A stretch of 10,640 nucleotides of DNA from Deltaproteobacteria bacterium UBA3076 (GTDB lineage Bacteria > Desulfobacterota > Dissulfuribacteria > Dissulfuribacterales > UBA3076). The DNA lies in the NCBI GenBank assembly GCA_002367355.1, contig DFBQ01000134.1, positions 1 through 10,640 on the forward strand. The letters run 5' to 3'. Below, piece by piece: positions 1-5,718 of this stretch (positions are counted from its first letter, which is position 1; the number at the start of each line of letters is the position of its first letter). The notes beneath the pieces are model-generated. The model was not told where the DNA came from. It searched no databases and saw nothing but the letters and a program-made list of their open reading frames with translations. The position numbers and the translations under genes are program-made.

Positions 1-302
1 TTAAGTTTTTTTTGTTGGCTTGTTATTTCCTTTCTGTTTTTTGTTATTATTTTTGTTGGTTGAGCATCAGAAAGAAATGCTGGCGGAGTAAGCCCACCCC
101 AGTCAGGGGGTTTGTAGTTTTTTAAAGAATCTAGAATTACTTTTTGTCGATTCTTTTTATATTCCATCTCGATTTGACTACCTGTAATTATTTTGTTTTG
201 ATGCTTTTCAATATGGTCGAGAAAACCGATACTAACATCACTGCTTCTAATCCGATAAAAATCGAGGAAAATATTTGTATCAATGAATATTAAGGGATCC
301 AT
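1..302 (-). CDS. PIN-domain nuclease-like protein (DUF4935-type), 3' end outside window
   Basis: The minus strand is open from an ATG at 300-302 to the left edge, giving 100 complete codons without a stop. The protein starts MDPLIFIDTNIFLDFYR: a hydrophobic strand followed by the D-T-N motif (Asp8) that begins PIN ribonuclease domains and supplies the first metal-binding acid. A second candidate acid lies in the segment ITGSQIEMEY (Glu45 or Glu47). Residues 65-85 (PPDWGGLTPP and onward) are followed by a lysine- and glutamine-rich stretch, as I recall for PIN-like DUF4935 proteins. These are longer than VapC toxins and are often found alone or near defence genes. The start is supported by AGGA about six bases upstream (around 307-311). 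No antitoxin-like partner is visible. The PIN assignment is fairly sure from the N-terminus; substrate and role are unknown. The C-terminal half, with the remaining catalytic acids, lies outside the window. Confidence 0.78.
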   Translation of the reverse strand, partial: MDPLIFIDTNIFLDFYRIRSSDVSIGFLDHIEKHQNKIITGSQIEMEYKKNRQKVILDSLKNYKPPDWGGLTPPAFLSDAQPTKIITKNRKEITSQQKKL

Positions 303-313
303 ATATTTCCTAT

Positions 314-325
314 ATGGTTAACCAT
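314..325. promoter_or_regulatory. 12-bp perfect palindrome ATGGTTAACCAT, possible operator
   Basis: A perfect 12-base palindrome lies just upstream of the Shine-Dalgarno of the PIN gene and just after the stop codon of the upstream remnant (stop at 329-331). Its position suits an operator. However, a palindrome of this length is expected a few times by chance in 10 kb, so this is only a tentative note. Confidence 0.2.
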
Positions 326-328
326 TGA

Positions 329-550
329 TTAACAACCACATTTGCCTTGATGTGCTGATATTGAATACATTTTCAAGCAAATGTACTTCACCCTGTTATC
401 ATCCATTATATATTTCCCAGCCTCTGTCATTACGGGATTGACGTAGCGCTTTTTCTTTACAAAGAACAGATCCTCCAGGCGCCAAATGATATCATTCACT
501 CTATCGGCAAAATCAGGAATCAGCTTTAAATCTCTGGGTTTTGGTTTTTT
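329..550 (-). pseudogene. C-terminal remnant of an unrecognised small gene, cut by element 1
   Basis: The minus strand is open from the edge of element 1 (550) to a TAA at 329-331, encoding about 73 residues. They begin KKPKPRDLKLIPDFADRV and end SISAHQGKCGC. There is no convincing start in this stretch: the in-frame Met codons lie well inside, and the frame runs on into the terminal repeat of element 1, where it reads PVNGYK purely from repeat sequence. The simplest reading is that the original 5' end was lost or separated when element 1 inserted. An alternative is a short gene starting at the GTG inside the repeat. The stop lies 26 bases before the PIN start, so the two could have been one transcription unit. 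I do not recognise the family. The peptide has a plausible amino-acid mix with a Cys-Gly-Cys end, but no motif to which I can give a function. Confidence 0.35.
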
Positions 551-762
551 GTAACCGTTCACGGGCAGGGGGTGTTTCTTGGAACGGCTTAACGGAAGCC
601 CCCGTAGTTTTCTTGGTTTTTGCCTTGGGGGAGACTGCATCGCCGGAGCGCAGCATAGGCGAATGCGGAGGGGGCAAAATATCCCCCGGGGCAAAAGCCT
701 TAGAAAATAAGGGCCTGAAGTGTGAAAGTGAAAAGAAATGCCTCTTGCCCGTGAACGGTTAC
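551..762. mobile_element. Element 1: non-autonomous (MITE-like) element with long terminal inverted repeats
   Basis: The left end GTAACCGTTCACGGGCA (551-567) is matched exactly by its reverse complement at the right end (746-762). The flanking TTT and AAA extend the symmetry outward. Allowing a few mismatches, the inverted repeat continues inward for about 30 bases on each side, to TTTCTT on the left and AAGAAA on the right. The 212-bp element is richer in G and C than its surroundings and has no convincing gene. The GTAA terminus with a GC-rich inner end resembles IS66-family ends, so it could be an internally deleted IS66-type derivative, but no 8-bp target duplication is visible (ggtttttt versus aaactatt). 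Reading frames through it give proline-rich shadow peptides only. That it is a discrete repeat element is well supported; the family is inference. Confidence 0.6.
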
Positions 763-830
763 AAACTATTTAATGACTTGTGCTTTTGAGACTGAAACAA
801 GAGTGACTCCAGCTCTTAAGCTCTTTATTT

Positions 831-1033
831 GTAGCCGTTCACGGGGTATGAAATGATTGTAACAATGCGTTTTTTAAGCATTAAATAGGATAAATGCGTT
901 TCGACCCTAAAAGTTGCCAGATTCTGGAATTCCTTTAATACCAGAGAGTTGTAAGTTTCCAGTCTGATTTGCAGGATTTGCTGGGTTCTCTAACTGCTTG
1001 AAAACTAAACATTTATACCCCGTGAACGGTTAC
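831..1033. mobile_element. Element 2: second element sharing the terminal core with element 1
   Basis: The left end GTAGCCGTTCACGGGGTAT (831-849) is the reverse complement of the right end (1015-1033) except for one base (AGCC versus AACC). The match continues imperfectly for several bases with a one-base gap, giving arms of about 26 bases. The outer 15 bases are those of element 1, but the next bases (GGTAT rather than GCAG) and the AT-rich interior differ. It is therefore a separate element using the same kind of end rather than a copy of element 1. It is 203 bp long, non-coding, and 68 bp from element 1. No direct target repeats are seen (ctttattt versus aatagttt). Its right end lies about 150 bp before the start of the damaged tyrosine recombinase gene. 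Confidence 0.55.
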
Positions 1034-1187
1034 AATAGTTTTCTGTATAACTCCTTTATAAATTGCATGATGGCGAAAAAAAATCAATGGAAATTGCAAA
1101 AAAGCCTGAAAAATCATTCTCTGAGCTACATAAGATAAAAAAAGTAATGATATACAGCCATTGGATAATAACGAGAAAGAGACGTTT

Positions 1188-2216
1188 ATGGGTTCATTTC
1201 CGCAAGTTGATCCGAGATACTGTGAAGTTTTGGCGTCAAGGCAGGTTCCACACAAGGAATGGCGTGAACATCAAAAGTGGGTGCGGTATTATCTTCACTT
1301 CCGCAATAAATATCGGCACGTACCCGATGATCCTGAGAGTATTCCGCTTTTTATCGGGAAGCTGGCTTCGAAGAATCAAACGTCCGCGCAGCAGGATCAG
1401 GCGCGTTGCGCGATAGAATTTTACTTCGTTCTGTTGTCGCCAAAGCCGCCATGCCTGCAAAGACCAGTATCTGACGTTCCGGCTGCTTCCGAAGTCAAAG
1501 AGAACTTCACTGTCGTCAAAAAACAAGATGGAGTTAGCCATTATCATCAGGTCTCAAAAGGGGAAACGGATTGTTGCCTTCCTGAAAACAGGGAAAAATC
1601 AGCTTGTTCTCACATACATGCGGATTCCGTTAGAGAGCGGGGGAATGCAGGATGGCGGGATGTGGAAACAAAGTTGAAAGATGAAATACTTCTTCGTCAT
1701 TATTCACCCAAGACACTCCAGGCATATGCGGGATGGATGAGGAAATTACGAGGTTTTATGCTCAACAAAAATCCATTGGAATTGACAGGTGCCGATGTTA
1801 AGAGTTTTTTGACTGATCTGGCAGTGAAGAAGCAAGTATCCGCCTCAGCGCAGAACCAGGCATTCAACGCTTTGCTGTTTCTGTTCAGGCATGTTTTGAA
1901 AAAGGAACTCGGTGACCTGTCAGATACTCCGCGGGCGAAGCGAAGCAGGCATGTTCCGACAGTGCTTTCGAAGCATGAAGTTGATGCTCTTTTCGCAGAA
2001 CTCAAAGAGCCCTACAAGCTATTGGCGATGATCAACATCCGCCAGGTCCAGCAGATGCTCGGTCATAGCGATGTGCGGACGACGATGATTTACACACATA
2101 CCATAAGGACTGATCTCAAACCACTGAGAAGTCCTCTTGAGGAGACGATCACATCAGACGTGATATCGTATCGTATCCAGGACGCCCATGAAAATATGCG
2201 TCTCATATCCTGTTGA
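1188..2216 (+). pseudogene. Integron-integrase-like tyrosine recombinase with internal deletion of catalytic domain
   Basis: Residues 1-85 form an extra N-terminal helical domain (MGSFPQVDPRYCEVLASRQV, then WVRYYLHF), which I associate with integron-integrase-like proteins of Desulfobacterota. Residues 160-240 are the SAM-like core-binding domain (RHYSPKTLQAYAGWMRKL, AQNQAFNALLFLFRHVL). Residues 246-281 (RAKRSRHVPTVL, then SKHEVDALFAELKEPYKLLAM) start the catalytic domain. The sequence then jumps directly to NIRQVQQMLGHSDVRTTMIYTH at about residue 283. The first catalytic Arg, the beta-strand Lys and the HxxR box are all missing, roughly 130-170 residues, while the nucleophilic Tyr302 and the LGH motif remain. 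The junction is in frame near base 2030. The last 24 residues after RSPLE look like read-through into flanking DNA. ATG at 1188 is chosen because the family-like sequence starts there; a TTG at 1161 is also in frame. The protein is almost certainly catalytically dead. Confidence 0.82.
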
Positions 2217-2222
2217 TGTATG

Positions 2223-2312
2223 CTATGGATTCGGACTGTCCCTGAATCCTTTAGCATCTTTTGTATTTCTGTTGGTAAATAGATTTGATGATTTCCATTC
2301 GATTAATCGCAT
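2223..2312 (-). CDS. 29-codon ORF with near-ideal Shine-Dalgarno; probable truncated gene start
   Basis: Thirty-six bases after the methyltransferase stop, on the same strand, AAAGGAGGT (2319-2327) precedes an ATG (2310-2312) by six bases. This is the strongest ribosome binding site in the window. The frame reads MRLIEWKSSNLFTNRNTKDA and stops after 29 codons at 2223-2225. The stop lies seven bases from the end of the damaged integrase, which is on the opposite strand. Either this is a real very small protein or, more likely, it is the 5' end of a third gene whose body was replaced when the integrase-bearing DNA joined here. Restriction or accessory proteins often follow a methyltransferase, so such a lost partner is conceivable, but nothing in 29 residues identifies one. 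Confidence 0.4.
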   Translation of the reverse strand: MRLIEWKSSNLFTNRNTKDAKGFRDSPNP

Positions 2313-2348
2313 TAATATACCTCCTTTAATTTTGATTTGTTTAACGAC

Positions 2349-3761
2349 CTATTTTTTCTTTGAAATGATGACGTACCTGCTGGTTACACCGATTATTTTT
2401 CTCTTTTGCATGGCGGATACTACATTTGCCTTAAAACGCTCTGAGGAGAGTGGCGCCTGAAAAATATGGGTTTCCTGCCAGCCGCTTTGATTTAGAATCC
2501 AAAGGTAATCATTGATTAAAATCGAATTCACCCGGATTTCATTTTTGGCAGGGGTGTTTTGGAAATCGCGCCAGTCGGCATTGATAAATGCCATCTGTGT
2601 GCTCTTTTTGGCGTTCAGGTGTGCCAGAGAAAAGAAGTTTTCCAGAAATTTTAGATATTTCGCTTTGGACATTCCTGATATGCCATCAGGATCGTAGTTG
2701 TTTGATTGCTTTTTAAAATAAGGCGGATCAAAAATAATCAGATCCGGTTTGGTTTTACCTTTTATTGGCCATTTTAAATTGGTAATATCCCATAAACAGG
2801 GTTCAATTTCCGGTCGTGTATCCGGCCGATCGTCCATGTCAAAGCTCCAGCATTTCCGGTTAAACGCGAGACAGGTGTCAGCCACCACGCCACCGCCAGC
2901 CATGGGATCAAACACCAGATCGTTCTGATCTGAAAAATAATACAGGATGTGTGCGATCATTTGGGCCGGGATTCGACCGGGCCAATCGTCTCCGAAACGT
3001 TTATCACAATCATTCCAGTTCCACAGGTCCCATGTTCGCAGTCCCCAGTTAAGCGCCTTGAATCTATCAAGATCGCTTTTGCCCTCCAACGCAATGGACC
3101 AGACCATCGGCTCAGTCCAACCATGCTTTTCAGCTACCTGGGGGACCGTGAAACCTCTCTTCAAATCAGCATTTGGGGATTTTGGCAATTCTGCCTTTTT
3201 CCCCAAATGGTCTCTTATAATGTCTCTGGTCTGACCTAACCTCAGCGCAATTCGCTCTTGGGGAATCCCAAGATAATTCATACAGAATATCTTAAAATTT
3301 AGTTCCATCTGGGTTGCCGCCCGGAGATCGACTATATAGGAATCAACTGTTCTTCTTGATCGACCGATTGCTTTTCCAATTTCGGCAGATGTCAATCTTG
3401 AGTTGTTTTGAAACGCCCGACGAGCCGTCGTTCTTGCTTCTTCCTCGGTTAACTGGAGAGGGCCTATTGCCTTTTTCGCTGCATAGAGGATGGGATCAAC
3501 ACCATCCAGCGTTATAATGTGGGCCGGTATTTCGGTTGCGCCGATCTCCTTGTATGCATGCCAGCGATGGGCCCCGTCAAGAATGCGGTATTTATCATCA
3601 TATTCCGGATGAATCTGTACTTCGATAGGATCGATCTTAAACCCATCCCGTATATTTTCGGCAAACATCGAGACGCGTTTTGGATAAACACTGCTTCTCG
3701 GATATATTTCCTCATCCAGAATTATTTGTGTAATGGGAACTGTGCAGGCTGTTTTTGCCAT
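2349..3761 (-). CDS. ParB-like N-terminal domain fused to DNA (N6-adenine/N4-cytosine) methyltransferase
   Basis: The predicted protein is 470 residues from the ATG at 3759-3761. Residues 7-85 form a ParB/sulfiredoxin-like domain (VPITQIILDEEIYPR; LDGAHRWHAYKEIG at 61-74, the family's G-x-H-R box). Residues 122-225 carry three likely helix-turn-helix segments (SAEIGKAIGRSRRTVDSYIV, IPQERIALRLGQTRDII, VPQVAEKHGWTEPMVW). The C-terminal half is an amino-methyltransferase. FDPMAGGG (284-291) binds S-adenosylmethionine and DPPYF (345-349) is the catalytic D-P-P-Y motif; motif I comes before motif IV. It probably methylates an adenine or cytosine amino group at a site chosen by its own DNA-binding segments. 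Such fusions occur in phages and integrated elements, often without a restriction enzyme. A GTG at 3836 overlapping the lptA stop would add 25 residues, but these (HEEAGGDGGYQ) look unlike a domain, so the ATG is preferred. The gene occupies the place where lptB commonly follows lptA. Confidence 0.85.
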   Translation of the reverse strand: MAKTACTVPITQIILDEEIYPRSSVYPKRVSMFAENIRDGFKIDPIEVQIHPEYDDKYRILDGAHRWHAYKEIGATEIPAHIITLDGVDPILYAAKKAIGPLQLTEEEARTTARRAFQNNSRLTSAEIGKAIGRSRRTVDSYIVDLRAATQMELNFKIFCMNYLGIPQERIALRLGQTRDIIRDHLGKKAELPKSPNADLKRGFTVPQVAEKHGWTEPMVWSIALEGKSDLDRFKALNWGLRTWDLWNWNDCDKRFGDDWPGRIPAQMIAHILYYFSDQNDLVFDPMAGGGVVADTCLAFNRKCWSFDMDDRPDTRPEIEPCLWDITNLKWPIKGKTKPDLIIFDPPYFKKQSNNYDPDGISGMSKAKYLKFLENFFSLAHLNAKKSTQMAFINADWRDFQNTPAKNEIRVNSILINDYLWILNQSGWQETHIFQAPLSSERFKANVVSAMQKRKIIGVTSRYVIISKKK

Positions 3762-3832
3762 GATGCCACTTTCTGCAATAAGGTTTAACTGGTACCCACC
3801 ATCACCACCAGCCTCTTCGTGGTTTAAAAGTC

Positions 3833-4408
3833 TCACTCTGCCGGATAAACAACTGCCTCAACCTTTGTTTCACTGCTTCCTTCAACTACACTTCGATCTT
3901 CATTAATAAAAAAGATAATCCGTTCTCCACTCACCCGGTTAGGGCCTTCCAAAACCTGGGCCGCACCCGTAATAGTTATCTTTTCAGCAGGTTTATCGTA
4001 GATAGCCTGCTCGCCGGTACCAACACGTTCACCCTGGATTATACGTACGTGACCTGTGGCCACGATTTTTTTAACAGCCTTTTTTGTTTCCCCCCCCTGT
4101 TTTCTTTTTTCATAAAAGACATCGAGTTTGTCAGAATGTATTGTAAGATCACCTCTTGTGGCCTTCACATGCCCGGTGAACACTACAATACCGGATTTAT
4201 CCATCGACTCCATAAGGTCACTCTCTATATTTATCGGGAGCTTGCCTTCACCTGCCGGTCCGGCAGGTGAGGTGTCGGGGGCGCCTATCCGGGCCATAGC
4301 CATCGAGCAGTAAAAATGCATAAAAATAAGGGTGCAAAACCAGATAGCTGAGGCTACATTTCCAGCCTTGCTCATTTGCCGGCGTACACAAAAATTTTGA
4401 CGCTTCAT
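3833..4408 (-). CDS. lptA: LptA/OstA-family periplasmic lipopolysaccharide transport protein
   Basis: This 191-residue protein is the periplasmic bridge component of the Lpt machine, which passes lipopolysaccharide from LptC at the inner membrane to LptD at the outer membrane. Residues 16-39 form a signal-type hydrophobic segment ending in SMAMA, a plausible cleavage site. The mature part shows the repeating short beta-strand pattern of the OstA fold: INIESDLMESMDKSGIVVFTGHVKATRGDLTIHSDKL is the hallmark start (residues 59-95), and ATGHVRIIQGERVGTGEQAIYD (117-138) is a second repeat. AGAGGAA (4414-4420) overlaps the lptC stop codon, so lptA translation is probably coupled to lptC. Residues 47-52 (SPAGPA) come from a perfect palindrome described separately. 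A lysine- and glycine-rich insert (KRKQGGETKKAVKK) sits between the repeats. lptB, the usual next gene, is absent within the window. Confidence 0.9.
   Translation of the reverse strand: MKRQNFCVRRQMSKAGNVASAIWFCTLIFMHFYCSMAMARIGAPDTSPAGPAGEGKLPINIESDLMESMDKSGIVVFTGHVKATRGDLTIHSDKLDVFYEKRKQGGETKKAVKKIVATGHVRIIQGERVGTGEQAIYDKPAEKITITGAAQVLEGPNRVSGERIIFFINEDRSVVEGSSETKVEAVVYPAE
4248..4270. repeat. Perfect palindrome (11-bp arms, 1-bp spacer) inside lptA
   Basis: The arms TCACCTGCCGG and CCGGCAGGTGA are exact reverse complements around a single T. The stretch is translated in lptA as SPAGPAG, just after the signal peptide, where extra residues are easily tolerated. It is clearly richer in G and C than the surrounding sequence. 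It looks like a small inserted repetitive palindrome, similar in style to dispersed palindromic repeats in other bacteria, rather than ancestral coding sequence. Confidence 0.6.
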
Positions 4409-4419
4409 TATGATTCCTC

Positions 4420-4986
4420 TTAAAGTTCCAGCTCGCCATTTTCTGGCAGAACGGCTGTCTGTCTCTTTACCGTGAGTTTACCATCTTGAAGATCGTACTC
4501 AAGCCCTTCTCCCTCCATTTCCAGTCCGTCTCCTTTGATAAGTACTCTGTCCTTGGTCCAGATTAGTTTTTTCTTCTGACTGAAGTGCATAGTTTCTGAA
4601 AATAGCGTAGAACCGTCTTTAGAGTGTATTTTTACATCGCCATTCAGTGACATTTCATCATTATCGATTCTGTACACGCCTGAATCAGCAGTAACAGTAA
4701 CATGACCTCCTCCAGTAGGGAAAAACTTTATTCGTATCCTTTCCAGGTCCATGATGTTTTTGTCCTCATAGAGTCGGGCTACATTTGCCTTTAGGACCCA
4801 CTGGGTCTTTTCGCCGATATTTCTCGTGTAACAAATACCCTCAAAGGTAAGATCGGCCTTCATTTTTTTGAAATCCGTGGTCCATTGATCACTGGTAGTC
4901 TTGCTTTGCGGCCACGGCCTCCAGAGAGCTATCAAGAAAAGGATGCCGGCAAGTATCCAGAATAGATGTCGTTGTTCAAGTTTCAT
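4420..4986 (-). CDS. lptC: LptC-family lipopolysaccharide export protein
   Basis: This 188-residue, single-pass inner-membrane protein is anchored by residues 8-24 (FWILAGILFLIALWRPW), with the rest in the periplasm. LptC receives lipopolysaccharide from the LptBFG transporter and hands it to LptA. The periplasmic part has the expected beta-rich pattern of amphipathic strands, for example residues 81-107 (RIRIKFFPTGGGHVTVTADSG) and 137-166 (KKLIWTKDRVLIKGDGLEMEGEG), matching LptC/YrbK in length and layout. The ATG at 4984-4986 is the first Met before the membrane anchor. It lies 86 bases after the kdsC stop with only a weak ribosome binding site. lptA follows after 11 bases. The assignment rests on topology, length and position between kdsC and lptA as much as on motifs, since LptC sequences diverge quickly. 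Confidence 0.87.
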   Translation of the reverse strand: MKLEQRHLFWILAGILFLIALWRPWPQSKTTSDQWTTDFKKMKADLTFEGICYTRNIGEKTQWVLKANVARLYEDKNIMDLERIRIKFFPTGGGHVTVTADSGVYRIDNDEMSLNGDVKIHSKDGSTLFSETMHFSQKKKLIWTKDRVLIKGDGLEMEGEGLEYDLQDGKLTVKRQTAVLPENGELEL

Positions 4987-5072
4987 GCATTGACCATCGG
5001 TTTTGCAAGATATTCAGAGACGGGATTAATGGCAAGCCTGGTTTGTATTCTGAGGAAAAAGCAAATACGATA

Positions 5073-5615
5073 TCAAGGGTTAAGGTAATGATTCAGGAAT
5101 TCGCTCCTCCTCTTTTGGGCCTTGAGGATCAGTTCGCAGACTTCTCTAACCGCACCCCTTCCCCCTGGTTGTTGTGTAACATAATCAGCATAGTCTTCCA
5201 TGGATTGTGCGGCATCGGCAACTACTATGGCAAGACCCACCTTCTGAAGAAGGGGTAGATCCACCCAGTCATCTCCCATGTAAGCAACTTCTTTATCTTC
5301 TATCCCCAGATTCTCCTTTATTCCCTCGCATGCTTTTATTTTGTCAGGCAGTCCTTGATATACCAGCTTTATGCCTAATTCCTCGGCCCTGATAGCAAGG
5401 GCACGAGAAGAACGGGAACTGAGAATAGCTACATGGATTCCAGCCAGACCGAGGAGCTTAAGGCCAAGGCCATCGTGCACATGAAAGCTCTGCACCTGTT
5501 CTCCTTTAGAGGTATATACAATACTTCCGTCGGTCAGCACTCCGTCGACATCCAGCGCAAGAAGGCGGATGTTGCGGGCCTTTGTCATGAGTAGTTCTTT
5601 ATCTATATGTGCCAT
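5073..5615 (-). CDS. kdsC: 3-deoxy-D-manno-octulosonate 8-phosphate phosphatase (HAD superfamily)
   Basis: KdsC removes the phosphate from Kdo-8-phosphate, the step after KdsA in Kdo synthesis, in the cytoplasm. From the ATG at 5613-5615 the protein has 180 residues, normal for this small tetrameric HAD phosphatase without a cap domain. Motif I is LALDVDGVLTDG, with nucleophile Asp22 and acid/base Asp24. Motif II is the Ser of AILSSRSS (Ser66), motif III the Lys of GLPDKI (Lys92), and motif IV MGDDWVDLPLL (Asp115 and Asp116). The glycine-rich QQPGGRGAVREVCELIL tail is typical of KdsC. A TTG at 5627 would add MHFH but lies in the intergenic repeat, so it is unlikely. An internal ATG at 5588 (MTKARNIRLLALD) is the other candidate. 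Neither ATG has a strong Shine-Dalgarno. No kdsD-type isomerase is next to it here. Confidence 0.93.
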   Translation of the reverse strand: MAHIDKELLMTKARNIRLLALDVDGVLTDGSIVYTSKGEQVQSFHVHDGLGLKLLGLAGIHVAILSSRSSRALAIRAEELGIKLVYQGLPDKIKACEGIKENLGIEDKEVAYMGDDWVDLPLLQKVGLAIVVADAAQSMEDYADYVTQQPGGRGAVREVCELILKAQKRRSEFLNHYLNP

Positions 5616-5625
5616 ATGAAAATGC

Positions 5626-5713
5626 AATGTTGGATGTTGAATTTTGAATGCTGAATTGTGGAAGAAGATTTAAAAGACATATACCTTAATTCAACATTCA
5701 GCATTCAACATTC
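5626..5713. repeat. Intergenic ATTCAACATTC-type heptad repeats in inverted arrangement
   Basis: Between kdsA and kdsC, 5688-5713 consists of near-perfect seven-base units of the type ATTCAAC/ATTCAGC. 5626-5657 holds the reverse complement units (TGTTGGATGTTGAATTTTGAA and onward). The two arms can pair over about 26 bases with a few mismatches around a loop of roughly 30 bases. The transcript would form a long A/U-rich hairpin immediately before the kdsC start. A related array lies upstream of pyrG. Confidence 0.65.
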
Positions 5714-5718
5714 ATAAT

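Noticed and set aside
1..302. VapBC-type toxin-antitoxin module
   Set aside because: The PIN protein looks like the longer DUF4935 type, and the upstream remnant has no antitoxin-like DNA-binding motif.
541..789. 82-codon plus-strand ORF across element 1
   Set aside because: It is made almost entirely of element 1 sequence, including both inverted ends (it reads PVNGYK in the right one), and has no domain or ribosome binding site.
551..1033. Possible CRISPR array or integron attC cassette array
   Set aside because: The cores alternate in orientation with spacings of about 70 and 200 bp, unlike CRISPR. The sequence GTTACAA does not match the attC core GTTRRRY, and there is no cassette gene between the cores.
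551..1033. Target-site duplications of 8 bp around the two elements, as expected for IS66-type transposition
   Set aside because: The flanks were compared (ggtttttt/aaactatt and ctttattt/aatagttt) and do not match, for either element or for the outer ends combined.
1063..1416. 117-codon plus-strand ORF before and inside the integrase
   Set aside because: Most of it is the integrase read in another frame, giving an arginine-rich shadow; the part before 1188 has no recognisable content.
2188..2460. 90-codon plus-strand ORF with hydrophobic stretches
   Set aside because: It overlaps the antisense of the methyltransferase 3' end and of the short ORF with the strong Shine-Dalgarno; the hydrophobicity comes from AT-rich antisense codons, and there is no upstream ribosome site.
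3762..3836. GTG start of the methyltransferase overlapping the lptA stop
   Set aside because: Possible because of the GTGA overlap, but there is no Shine-Dalgarno and the extra 25 residues are low complexity before the ParB-like domain; kept only as an alternative.
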